From assembly GCA_009728235.1 (NCBI GenBank), contig WNZI01000022.1, forward strand, positions 1-51,012: a DNA stretch of 51,012 nt. Reading direction: 5' to 3'. The notes under the pieces were generated by a model. It saw only the letters and a list, made by a program, of their open reading frames with translations, was not told the DNA's origin and made no database searches. How positions within the stretch are numbered: position 1 is the stretch's first letter; each line of letters opens with the position of its first letter. Of this stretch, positions 27,373 to 35,965 are shown piece by piece. The DNA comes from Vibrio cholerae (GTDB lineage Bacteria; Actinomycetota; Actinomycetes; Actinomycetales; Micrococcaceae). Both the position numbers and the translations under genes were made by a program.

Positions 27373-27424
27373 GTCCTGCAGGACCCGCGGTCCCGGGCAG
27401 TGCCACTCCGGTGGTGCTGCCCGG
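27373..27424 (+). promoter_or_regulatory. Intercistronic hairpins between metE and metY-like gene
   Basis: In the 114-nt gap, three stems can form: GTCCTGCAGGAC (27373-27384), GGACC-CGC-GGTCC (27381-27393), and a 14-bp stem (27393-27424, two G-U pairs) closed by TCCG, a UNCG-type tetraloop. The first two share bases and exclude each other. They may act as a processing site, a partial terminator, or a switch. Role inferred. Confidence 0.5.
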
Positions 27425-27471
27425 AGCGTCCGTTCCGACCACCGAACGACCGTCGACGAAGGAGCAACCCC

Positions 27472-28817
27472 ATGAGCACCGGCGACGCTGGCCGTACGGC
27501 CACCTCCCAGATCCACGCAGGCTACGAACCGCAACCGCCCCACCATCCGGTGGCCGTACCCATCTACCAGACCGCGGCGTACGAGTTCCCCGACTACGCA
27601 TCCGCCCGACGCATGTTCGCGCTGAAGCAACCGGGTTTCACCTACACGCGCACCGGCAATCCGACCGTCGCCGTGCTCGAGCAACGCATCGCCGCCCTCG
27701 ACGGCGGAGTGGGCGCCCTGGCGACGGCGACCGGGCAGGCCGCCGTAGCCGTCGCCCTGTTGTCGCTGGTCCGCGGTGGCCAGCACATCGTCGCTTCCTC
27801 GAAGCTGTACGGAGGAACCGTGGATCTGCTAACGGACACCTTCGAGGATTTCGGGATCGGGGTCAGCTTCGTCGATCCGGAGTCCATCGGCGACTGGGAG
27901 TCGGCGGTGCGCCCGCAGACGCGGGCCTTCCTGACGGAGTCCATCGGTAATCCGTTGGCCACGGTGCAGGATCTTCCCGCGATCTCGGCGTCGCCCACGC
28001 CGCAGGCATCCCGCTGGTGGTCGACAACACCCTGGCCACCCCCGTGCTGTACCGACCGCTGGATCATGGCGCCGACATCGTGGTGTATTCGGCCACCAAG
28101 TTCCTCGGAGGGCACGGAACCACCCTTGCGGGTGCCGTGGTCGACGGCGGGCGGTTCGACTTCGCAGCCTACCCCGAGCGGTGGCCGCAGCTCACCCGGC
28201 CGAAGCGCCGCTACGGTGGGGAGGTCCTGTGGGAACGCCATGGCCATGGCGCCTACCTCGCCCTGGCCCGCAGCAAGTACCTGCACGATCTCGGCCCTTC
28301 CCTCGCGCCCACCAGCGCGGCCCAGATCCTGCAGGGACTGGAGACCCTGGACATCCGGATCGCCCGCCACAGGGAGAACGCCCGGGACGTGATCCTGTTC
28401 CTGTCGGGCCATCCCGCCGTCGCCGTGGTCCACCACCCGTCGGTGCCGGGACATCCACAGGCAGGGCTGGTGGCGAGGGACTTCCCGCTGGGGGCCGGCA
28501 GCGTGTTCTCCTTCGACCTCGCCGCCGATCCGGCGGAGGTGGGGCCCTTCATCGACCGGCTGCGGCTCTTCAAACTGGTCGCCAACGTGGGGGACACCCG
28601 TTCCCTGGTCGCCCACCCGGCGGCGATGACGCATTGTCGGCTCACCCGTGAGCAACGTGCCACGGCGGGGATCGCCGACGCCACGATCAGGCTCTCGGTC
28701 GGTCTGGAGGCGGCGGTGGACCTCGTCGCCGACCTGGCGCAGGCGCTGGCCCCGCTGGCCGGGGCGGGCCACACCCAGGCACGTGCTGTCGGTGCCGTTC
28801 CGGTAGGAGGTAGCTGA
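27472..28817 (+). CDS. metY: O-acetylhomoserine sulfhydrylase-like enzyme (frameshifted)
   Basis: About 448 residues over two frames; a PLP-dependent Cys/Met metabolism enzyme that makes homocysteine from O-acetylhomoserine and sulfide. Frame one carries QIHAGYEP, VPIYQTAAYEF and TRTGNPT; frame two carries VAHAAGIPLVVDNTLATP, then YSATKFLGGHG with the PLP lysine and RLFKLVANVGDTRSL. The frames join at 27988-27989, where two bases occupy one codon position between ATC-TCG and GTC, so one base is missing. All active-site segments are otherwise intact. AAGGAG precedes the ATG at 27472. It sits between metE and the cystathionine synthase gene, supplying homocysteine to MetE. Sequencing error is the likelier cause. 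Confidence 0.87.
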
Positions 28818-28818
28818 C

Positions 28819-30024
28819 GTGGCCCCGTACCGGGGATTCAACACGACGGCGGTCCACGCCGGGCAGGAGCCGGATCCGCTGACCGGTGCGGTGATCCCAC
28901 CGATCTACCAGACCTCCACCTTCGTCCAGGACGGGATCAACGTGCTGCGGGCGGGCCATGAGTACAGCAGGGGTTCGAACCCGACCCGGAACGGATTCGA
29001 GGCACAGCTCGCGGCACTGGAGCGCGGGTCGGCGGGTTTCGCCTTCGCTTCGGGCCTGGCCGCCGAGGACGCCCTGCTGAGGGCGCTGCTGAAGCCCGGC
29101 GACCACATCGTGCTCGGCGCGGACGGTTACGGCGGAACCAACCGGCTGATCAATGATCTCCTCGGACCGTGGGGCGTGGAGAACACGGCCGTCGACATCA
29201 CGGATCTGGCTGCGGTCGCCGCGGCGGTCAGGCCGGGTGCCACCGCGGTGCTGTGGGTGGAGACGCCGTCGAACCCGCTCCTCGGCATCGCCGATCTTGC
29301 GGGCTGGGCAAAGATAGCGGACGGCGCGGGCGCCCTCCTGGTGGTCGACAACACCTTCGCCTCGCCCTATCTGCAACGACCCCTGGACCTCGGAGCGCAC
29401 GTCGTGGTGCACTCGACCACCAAGTACATCGGAGGCCACTCGGACGTGCTGGGCGGAGCGGTCGTCGTCACGGACCGCTTGTTCCGCGACAGGACCCTCG
29501 CCGAGGCCGTGGGCTACCAGCAGTTCGCGGGCGGCGCGGTGGCAGGGCCCCAGGACTGCTTCCTGGCCGCTCGCGGGCTCAAGACACTCGGCCTGCGCAT
29601 GGAGCGGCACACGTCGAATGCGCAGGCTCTCGCCGAGTGGCTCCGGGATCAACCCGGCATCGCGGAGGTGCTGTATCCCGGCCTTCCCGAACACCCGGGA
29701 CACGCTCTCGCGGCGCGGCAGATGTCCGGGTTCGGCGGAATCGTCTCGCTGCGTTTCAGTGGTGGTACCGCCGCCGCCCGGGCCTTCGCCGAATCGACGC
29801 GACTGTTCGCGCTCTCTGTGAGCCTCGGCGGCGTCGAGTCCCTGATCTGCTACTGCTCCGAGATGACGCACGCCTCGGTGCGCGGGACAGCGCTGGCGGT
29901 ACCGACCGATCTGGTGCGGCTCTCGGTGGGGATCGAGGACCTGGCGGACCTGCAGGAGGACCTGGCGGACGCCCTCTGCAGGGTGCGTGCCGGCTCGGAG
30001 CAGGCCGTCCTCACCGGCGCCTGA
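28819..30024 (+). CDS. metB: Cystathionine gamma-synthase / lyase family enzyme
   Basis: A 401-residue PLP enzyme of the trans-sulfuration family. NTTAVHAGQEPDPLTGAVIPPIYQTSTF at the N-terminus, YSRGSNPTRN, FASGLAAEDALL, VDNTFASPYLQRPLDLG and HSTTKYIGGHSDV with the PLP lysine are all present. SVSLGGVESLICYCSEMTH near the C-terminus matches the family. Gamma-synthase and gamma-lyase are hard to separate by sequence; the met cluster favours synthesis of cystathionine from an activated homoserine. The GTG start has AGGAGG 8 nt upstream and lies one base after the metY-like stop. Its 3' end overlaps the convergent MFS gene by 14 bp. Confidence 0.9.
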   Translation: MAPYRGFNTTAVHAGQEPDPLTGAVIPPIYQTSTFVQDGINVLRAGHEYSRGSNPTRNGFEAQLAALERGSAGFAFASGLAAEDALLRALLKPGDHIVLGADGYGGTNRLINDLLGPWGVENTAVDITDLAAVAAAVRPGATAVLWVETPSNPLLGIADLAGWAKIADGAGALLVVDNTFASPYLQRPLDLGAHVVVHSTTKYIGGHSDVLGGAVVVTDRLFRDRTLAEAVGYQQFAGGAVAGPQDCFLAARGLKTLGLRMERHTSNAQALAEWLRDQPGIAEVLYPGLPEHPGHALAARQMSGFGGIVSLRFSGGTAAARAFAESTRLFALSVSLGGVESLICYCSEMTHASVRGTALAVPTDLVRLSVGIEDLADLQEDLADALCRVRAGSEQAVLTGA

Positions 30025-31641
30025 CGAGGGATCGGGAGGACCTTCCGGCCGCCGGGCAGCTGATCTGTTCGGGCCGCGCGCGCCGCCCGGACTCCCGGCG
30101 CAGGCTCCATGCCGCGAGGATCGAGGCCCCGACCATCAGCAGGGCCGCGATGCCGGACGTCGTCGTGATGCCACTGTCGAAGGCGTGGAACGCCGACTCC
30201 CGGAGGAGCGCTGCGCTGGTCGGGCCGAGGTCTCCCGCTACCTCGACGGCACCCCCGAGCGTCTCCGCCGAGGTCTCGGCCTGCGCCTGGCTCAGGCCCG
30301 CCGGAACGATCAGGTTCCGCTGGTAGGAGGCGAGGAGGATGCTGCCGAGTACCGCCGTACCGAGGACGGAACCCACCTCGTACGCGGTCTCCGAGACGGC
30401 GGAGGCGGCGCCGGCCTTGGCCGCCGGCACGGCGGACAGGATCAGGTCGTTCGAGACGGTCTCCGACGCGCCGACGCCGATCCCGAGGACGGCGAACGCG
30501 ACCATCATGAAGCCCGCGGACCCACCGTCTCCCAGGAGCGCGATCATGGCGTAGGCGCCCGCGGAGAAGAGCAGCGCCACGGAGACGACGGCGTGCGGCG
30601 CAGTCGGCGGGCGAGTGGTACGACGCCGAGTCCGGCCAGGATCGTCATGAGGAGCCCGGGCAGCAACACGAGCCCGGCGTCGAGAGGGGAATGCCCGAGG
30701 ACCAGCTGCAGGTGCTGGGAGACGAAGAACAGGAAACCGACGAGGGAGAAGATCGCCAGGAGGTTCACCAGGACGGCTCCGGTGAAGGCCCGGACGGTGA
30801 ACAGCCTGACGTCGAGCATCGGATTGCGCCGCCGGAGTTGGCGCAGCACGAACGCCGCGCCGGCCGCCAGTCCGATGAACGCCACCGTGACCGAGACGAG
30901 CAGCGGTCCGCCCTTCGCGAGGTTCTTGATCGCGTACACGATCGGCAGCATCGTCGAGATGGACAGGACGATGCTCGCGTAGTCCACGCGACCCGGTCTG
31001 GCGTCCTTCGATTCGGGAACGACGGCGGGGGTCAGCACCAGCATCAGCACCAGGACCGGGACGGCGAGGAGGAACACCGAACCCCACCAGAAGTGTTCGA
31101 GCAGGACCCCGCCGAGCAGGGGTCCCATCGCCGCTCCCGCCGAGAAGCCCGCGGCCCAGACCGCGATGGCGATGCGCCGCTGGTTGCGGTCCAGGAAGAT
31201 GTTGCGGATCAGGGAGAGCGTCGAGGGCATGAGCATGGCGCCGAAGACACCGAGGCCCACGCGGGCGCCGACGAGGAAGGCTGCGGTGGGGGCGAACGCC
31301 GCCACCACCGAGACGACCGCGAAACCGGCCGCGCCGATCATGAGGAGGCGACGACGCCCGAAACGGTCACCGAAGCTACCCATCGCGACCAGGAGCCCGG
31401 CCAGGACCAGGGGATAGCTGTCAACGATCCAGAGCAGGGTCGTGCCGCTCGTGGCGAAATGGCGGGAGATCTCCGGGAGGGCGAAGCTCAGGACGGTGTT
31501 GTCGATCGAGACCAGGAGCACCGGCAGCATCAGCACGGCGAGGGAGAACCATTCGCGGCGACGGGCCGGAGGGACGGGGAGTTCCGTGGCGCGCGCGGTC
31601 ACCCCGGCCACGGGTGAGGAGAAGGAGGGCTGCGTGGTCAT
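30011..31641 (-). CDS. MFS drug exporter of the DHA2 (EmrB/QacA) type (frameshifted)
   Basis: About 543 residues over two frames, with fourteen hydrophobic helices expected. Frame one starts with a basic tail and SLAVLMLPVLLVSIDNTVLSFALPEI (motif D1 of the 14-helix family), then GSFGDRFGRRRLLMIG (motif A) and MSTLSLIRNIFLDRNQRR-like helix 4 sequence. It runs on to GVVPLARRL, after which frame two continues PHAVVSVALLFSAGAYAM to the C-terminus. The join is at 30599-30600, where a codon has only two bases, so one base is missing. It would export drugs or antiseptics using protons. It is divergent from a TetR regulator with palindromes in the gap. The ATG follows TACCCT by 6 nt, fitting a leaderless message. 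Confidence 0.85.
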
Positions 31642-31647
31642 ACGATC

Positions 31648-31698
31648 AGGGTATACCGTCCAGCCGGTACAGTAGGGAAAAGGTGATGCGTATCATCA
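31648..31698. promoter_or_regulatory. Divergent leaderless promoters with two operator-like palindromes
   Basis: TATACCG/CGGTACA (31652-31671; arms match 6 of 7) and TGATG-CGTAT-CATCA (31684-31698; perfect) lie in the 61-nt gap between the MFS and TetR genes. The MFS -10 candidate (TACCCT, 31653-31648) ends 6 nt before its ATG. The TetR -10 candidate (TATCAT, 31691-31696) ends 6 nt before its GTG. Each palindrome thus covers one -10 box, which suits repression of both. Confidence 0.6.
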
Positions 31699-31702
31699 AG
31701 GG

Positions 31703-32266
31703 GTGTCCTCCTCCCGCGAACGCATCCTCGACAGCTTCGAGAATGCACTGATCGAAGCCGGCGAGAGAGCCGCCACCATGGAAGCGGTCGCCGCCGCCGC
31801 CGACGTCTCCAAGGGGGGGCTGCTGTACCACTTCCCCTCGAAGGAGGCCCTCGTCGAGGGCCTCGCAGATCGCCTCCGCCTCCTGGCGGCAAGGGATCGT
31901 GAAGCCATGATGTCCGCTCCGGACGGAGCGGCCCGCTACTACGTCCGGACGTCGGTCTTCGAGGACAGCTCCCTCGACCGGGCGCTCGTGTCCATGGCGC
32001 GCCTCGCACAGCAGGGCCATCCGACGGCCAAGGATTCGCTCGCTGAGATCCAGGAACGCTGGCTCGATGCTCTCGAGGTCCAGCTCGGTGACCGCACGAC
32101 CGCCCGAGCGGTGAAGCTGCTCGGCGACGGTCTGTACTACGACGCAGCGTTCTTCGCCTCGGCCGGATCGGGGCGCACGGGCCGCCGGGACATCGACGAA
32201 CTGCTCGACGTCGTCGACCTGATCGTCTCCGCCCGCTCACCCACCGATCAGGAGGCGCGTGGATGA
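31703..32266 (+). CDS. TetR/AcrR family transcriptional regulator
   Basis: A 187-residue regulator. The helix-turn-helix is clear: RILDSFENALIEAGERAATMEAVAA, then AADVSKGGLLYHFPSKEALVEGL. The C-terminal ligand domain has the TetR_C_37-like pattern DRALVSMARLAQQGHP. The GTG at 31703 is placed 6 nt after a TAnnnT box, so leaderless translation is likely. Divergent from the MFS exporter, it probably represses that gene and itself until a drug binds. Its stop overlaps the mscL start (ATGA), so mscL is in the same transcript. Confidence 0.92.
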   Translation: MSSSRERILDSFENALIEAGERAATMEAVAAAADVSKGGLLYHFPSKEALVEGLADRLRLLAARDREAMMSAPDGAARYYVRTSVFEDSSLDRALVSMARLAQQGHPTAKDSLAEIQERWLDALEVQLGDRTTARAVKLLGDGLYYDAAFFASAGSGRTGRRDIDELLDVVDLIVSARSPTDQEARG

Positions 32267-32682
32267 TCCGGGGTTTCAGGGACTTCATCCTCCGGGGCAA
32301 CGTCATCGAGCTCGCGATCGCCGTCGTCATCGGCAGCGCGTTCACGGCTCTCGTCAGTGCCTTCACCGCGAACATCATCGATCCGGTCATCGCGTCCGCA
32401 GGAGGAGTGGACGCGGCCGGACTCGGGTTCCTGATCCGTCCGGGCAATGACGCGACCTTCGTCGACGTCGGCGCGGTCATCACAGCGGCCGTCACCTTTT
32501 TGATCACGGCCGCCGTCGTCTACTTCCTGTTCGTGGTCCCGATGAACCGTGCCAACGCGCGCCTGCGGTCGCTCGCCGATTCCCCGGAGCCGGCGGCTGC
32601 CCCCACGCCCGTGGACACCGCCCTTCTGGTCGAGATACGTGACCTGCTGAAGGAGCTGGCGGCGAAGGACCCCAGGCCATGA
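32263..32682 (+). CDS. mscL: Large-conductance mechanosensitive channel
   Basis: A 139-residue inner-membrane channel that opens under membrane tension to release solutes during osmotic downshock. RGFRDFILRGNVIELAIAVVIGSAFTALVSAF is the N-terminal amphipathic helix and TM1 pore motif. TM2 (about residues 65-88) follows the periplasmic loop, and a cytoplasmic helix ends in LLVEIRDLLKEL. Its ATG overlaps the stop of the TetR gene by 4 bp, an unusual pairing for mscL that places it under the drug-regulator promoter. Length is typical. Confidence 0.95.
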   Translation: MIRGFRDFILRGNVIELAIAVVIGSAFTALVSAFTANIIDPVIASAGGVDAAGLGFLIRPGNDATFVDVGAVITAAVTFLITAAVVYFLFVVPMNRANARLRSLADSPEPAAAPTPVDTALLVEIRDLLKELAAKDPRP

Positions 32683-32728
32683 CCGGCACGCGGGCGGTGT
32701 CCGCGGGTCGCAAGGATCCGCGGGGGCA

Positions 32729-34212
32729 CTAGCGTCGGGTGTCCGAGAGGTCCGACGTCGACGGGCCCTCGAGCAGTCTGCCGTCTGCCGTGAAGCGCGA
32801 GCCGTGGAGCGGGCAGTCCCATGAACGCTCCGCGTCGTTCCAGGTGAGGATTCCCTTCAGGTGGGGGCAGACGGCCGAGACGCGATGCTGCATCCCGTCG
32901 ACCGTACAGATGCCGACCGGCCGGGCGCCCTCCCGGATGACACGGCCCTCGCCCTCGCCCGGCGCGGACGTGCCCGTCTTCGCGAGCCCTGTCAGCCACC
33001 CGGTGACCATCTCCATCCCCACGACGGCGTTCGCCTGCGCTGTCTGCAGGGCGTCCACCGGACTGACCTTGGTGCGGTAGAGGGTCTCGGCCCAGGGCAT
33101 GTTGCCGCCGAGGATCTCCGCCGACAACGCCAGGGATGCGGCGACTGCATTGGTCATACCCCACTTGTTGTAGCCCGTCGCCGCGAAGATGTGGCCTCCA
33201 CCCGCGGGGACCTTGCCGACGTACGGCACGGCCGCCGCCGGGGTGTAGTCCTGGGCGGACCAGGCGTAGGCGGGCCGGGCGTCGGGAAGTACTCCTGGGC
33301 CCAGCGCGTGAGGTCGTCCACCTTGGCCTGCGTGTTGGAGCTGTGGCCGACCTTGTGCCCGTTGCCGCCGACGATCAGGTACTTCGTCCCGTCGACGACG
33401 GCGGTGCGCAGCGACCGGGTGGGAGAGTCCGCGCTGAGGTACATGTCCTCGGGTACGTCGTCCTCGACCGTGAGGGCGACGCAGTAGGAACGCATGGGCT
33501 GCAGGACGGCGAAGTAGCCGCCGCGGTCGAGGATGGGGATCCCCGTGGCGAGCACCACGTTCGACGCCGTCACCGGACCCGCGCTGGTCCTGAGCTCGAC
33601 GCCGTCGCCGCCGGTCTTCGCGACGCCCTCGACCCGGATGCCCTCCACGATGACCCCGCCGTGCCGCCGTACTTCGGCAGCGAGTCCGGCGAGGACCTCG
33701 AGTGGGTGGAACTGCGCCTGGTCCTTCAGGCGCAGCGTCTTCCTGACCGGGAACGGCAGGGATGCCGCGGTACCGAGCTCGGTGTCGAGCCCTGCTTCCG
33801 TGCAGGCCTCGTGCTCGGACACGAGCTTTCGTGCACCCGTGTCGGTCGTCGCGTAGTCGACGGCGTCACGCACTTCGTAACCGATCCCGTTCTCGTCGCA
33901 GAACCGCAGCAGCCAGCTCTGCCCCTCACGGTTCCCGGTGACGTATGCCCGGGCGAGTTCGGCGTCATGGTGCTTGAGGATCGTCGACAGGCTCGTGCCC
34001 TGGAGGAGCGAGAGCTTCGCCGTCGTGTTACCGGTGGTGACGGCTCCTACGGTCCGGGACTCCAGGACCGCGACCCGGTGCCCGGCACGAGCCAGCAGTA
34101 ACGCCGTCGTCAGGCCTGTGAGCCCGGCTCCGACGACGACGGAGTCGAACGCGTCACCCTGCAGCGTGTCGGAAGGGATGGGCGGTGCGGTGTCGAGCCA
34201 GAGCGATTTCAT
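32729..34212 (-). CDS. FAD-dependent oxidoreductase with C-terminal Rieske domain (frameshifted)
   Basis: About 494 residues over two frames. The first frame starts at ATG 34212 behind GAAGGGA and shows the FAD-binding motif VVVGAGLTGLTTALLLARAG and LESRTVGAVTTGNTTAK, of the DAO/glycine oxidase family. Frame two begins DARPAYAWSAQDYTPA and carries GKVPAGGGHIFAATGYNKWGMTN. Its C-terminal Rieske [2Fe-2S] domain has CPHLKG and CPLHGSRF ligands (Cys-x-His and Cys-x2-His). The frames join at 33281-33282, where one codon has two bases. Substrates are probably amines or amino acids; the Rieske cluster would pass electrons onward. It is divergent from the photolyase gene across a palindrome-rich gap. 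Confidence 0.86.
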
Positions 34213-34254
34213 GGAGGTCCCTTCGGAGCCGATCGGTGCTCCCCACGGAACCAC

Positions 34255-34266
34255 TAAGCATGCTTA
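34255..34266. promoter_or_regulatory. 12-bp palindrome TAAGCATGCTTA, candidate operator
   Basis: A perfect palindrome in the divergent gap between the FAD-Rieske and photolyase-like genes, 43-54 nt upstream of the former. The AT-rich arms stand out in this GC-rich DNA. The regulator is unknown. Confidence 0.5.
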
Positions 34267-34302
34267 CAGTCAAGCTCCTGCGCCGCTGTCGGAGGCGAAC
34301 GC

Positions 34303-34328
34303 TAGGGTGACAATCGACGCTTGTCACC
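34303..34328 (+). promoter_or_regulatory. -10 box and overlapping inverted repeat upstream of photolyase-like gene
   Basis: TAGGGT (34303-34308) is a -10 candidate. GGTGACAA-N7-TTGTCACC (34306-34328) is a perfect 8-bp inverted repeat overlapping its end, just before the ribosome site AGGAAGG (34332-34338). It could be a repressor site or a 5' hairpin of the mRNA. Confidence 0.5.
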
Positions 34329-34346
34329 TTCAGGAAGGCACCCTCC

Positions 34347-35957
34347 GTGCACGTCCAACTCGTCCTCCCCCACCAGTTGTTCGAGGAGCACCTCGATGCC
34401 TCGCCGGACACCAGGTTCGTGTTCCTCGAGGACGATCTGCTGTTCCGCAGCCTCCGGTTCCACCAGCAGAAACTGGTTCTGCACCGCTCGGCGATGACCG
34501 TCTTCGCGCGGAGGGTCGAAGGCGCGGGCTACCAGGTGGACTATGTGGAGACGTCGGCGGACCGCACGAGCCAGGAGCGACTGCTCGAGGTGCTCGTCGA
34601 GGGCGATGCGACCAGCGTCAGCTACTACGACGTCGTCGACGACTGGCTCGATCGACGGCTCACCCGCACGCTCGCCGACGCCGGTGTGGAGGCCCGGGTG
34701 CTCGAGACGCCGCAGTTCCTCACGTCCCGGGACCTCATCTCCACCTACTTCTCCTCGCACACCTGGCGCATGCAGACCTTCTACGAGTGGCAGCGCAAGC
34801 GGCTCGGCGTCCTCGTGGAGCGCGATGGTTCGCCGGTCGGCGGCAAGTGGAGCTTCGACACCGAGAACCGCAGGAAACTGCCGAAGAAGCTCCCGCTGCC
34901 GGACCTGCCGCGGTTCGGGCGGCCGCCGGAGGTGGAGGACGCCATCGCCTGGGTGCAGGAGGCCTTCCCCGACAACCCCGGCAACGCTGCTTCCTTCAAC
35001 TGGCCGGTCACCCACCGTCAGGCGTTCGACGCGCTGGAGGCCTTCCTCACGGAGCGTTTCGAACTGTTCGGACCCTACGAGGACTCGATCGCCGAGGGTC
35101 AGACCTACCTGTTCCACTCGGCCCTGAGCTCCAGCATGAACACCGGCCTGCTGAGTCCGGCCGAGGTCGTCGACCTCGCCCTCGATTTCGCCGAGCGCCA
35201 TGGCACGCCCATCGCCAGCGTCGAGGGGTTCATCCGGCAGGTGATCGGCTGGCGCGAGTACATGCGGGCCTCCTATGTGCTGCGGGGCAGGGAGATGCGG
35301 ACCGGCAACACGCTCGGTTTCACCGCCGACCTCGACGAGCGGTGGTGGACCGGGAAGACCGGCCTCGCGCCCGTGGACTCCGTGATCACCCGCATCCTCG
35401 ACACCGCCTACGCCCACCACATCGAGCGCCTGATGGTGCTGGGGAACGCCGCACTGCTCAAGCGGGCGAAGCCGGACTCCGTCTACGAGTGGTTCATGGA
35501 GATGTTCATCGACGCCTACGACTGGGTGATGGTGCCCAATGTCTACGCCATGAGCCAGTACGCGGCCGGGACCATGATCACCACCAAGCCCTACGTGAGC
35601 GGCAGCAACTACATCAGGAAGATGAGCGACTTCGGCGACGGACCGTGGCGCTTCAGCTGGGACGCGCTGTACTGGGAGTTCGTGGCGGACCATCGCGATC
35701 TGTTCGCGCGCAACCCGAGGTCACGCATGAGCGTCGTGCTCCTGGACCGCATGGACACCGAGCGGCGGACGGCGTTGCGGCACGAGGCAGCGCGGTGGAT
35801 TCCATGCGGCGACGCTCCGCACTCGGGCGCGGTGCGCACGCCCACGGAGGCACGTGCGCCGCTCGAGGAGGGGTCGACGTCGGACGCACGTTCGCGGACG
35901 GAGCAACGGATGGCGGCGGACAAGTCCGTGACCGAGGCGACGCTGCCCGGCCTATAG
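34347..35957 (+). CDS. Cryptochrome/photolyase-related protein (FeS-BCP family) lacking the cluster cysteines
   Basis: A 536-residue flavoprotein of the deoxyribodipyrimidine photolyase-related family, whose members repair (6-4) photoproducts or act as light sensors. It begins HVQLVLPHQLFE, then FHQQKLVLHRSAM. The FAD domain carries VEGFIRQVIGWREYMR, AYAHHIERLMVLGN, and VMVPNVYAMSQYAAGTMITTKPYVSGSNYI, all in family order. The four Cys that hold the [4Fe-4S] cluster in relatives are absent: A341 stands where the first is expected, and the loop after MSD (residues 430-441) has none. The last about 65 residues are a polar extension not typical of the family. AGGAAGG precedes the GTG start. It is divergent from the FAD-Rieske gene. 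Confidence 0.88.
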   Translation: MHVQLVLPHQLFEEHLDASPDTRFVFLEDDLLFRSLRFHQQKLVLHRSAMTVFARRVEGAGYQVDYVETSADRTSQERLLEVLVEGDATSVSYYDVVDDWLDRRLTRTLADAGVEARVLETPQFLTSRDLISTYFSSHTWRMQTFYEWQRKRLGVLVERDGSPVGGKWSFDTENRRKLPKKLPLPDLPRFGRPPEVEDAIAWVQEAFPDNPGNAASFNWPVTHRQAFDALEAFLTERFELFGPYEDSIAEGQTYLFHSALSSSMNTGLLSPAEVVDLALDFAERHGTPIASVEGFIRQVIGWREYMRASYVLRGREMRTGNTLGFTADLDERWWTGKTGLAPVDSVITRILDTAYAHHIERLMVLGNAALLKRAKPDSVYEWFMEMFIDAYDWVMVPNVYAMSQYAAGTMITTKPYVSGSNYIRKMSDFGDGPWRFSWDALYWEFVADHRDLFARNPRSRMSVVLLDRMDTERRTALRHEAARWIPCGDAPHSGAVRTPTEARAPLEEGSTSDARSRTEQRMAADKSVTEATLPGL

Positions 35958-35958
35958 T
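35953..35958 (+). promoter_or_regulatory. -10 box for leaderless aldo/keto reductase gene
   Basis: TATAGT lies in the last codons of the photolyase-like gene and ends 7 nt before the ATG at 35966. GTGACC (35928-35933) is a weak -35 candidate. No ribosome site is present, so the second aldo/keto reductase is probably transcribed on its own and leaderless. Confidence 0.5.
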
Positions 35959-35965
35959 CGGAATC

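Noticed and set aside
34347..35957. Loss of photolyase cysteines through a frameshift
   Set aside because: The reading frame is continuous through the loop, and flanking conserved residues on both sides are in the same frame, so the cysteines are truly replaced in this sequence.
33938..35965. Long in-frame extension upstream of the second aldo/keto reductase
   Set aside because: It overlaps the FAD-Rieske and photolyase-like genes in another phase and has no family content; the ATG at 35966 gives a normal N-terminus.
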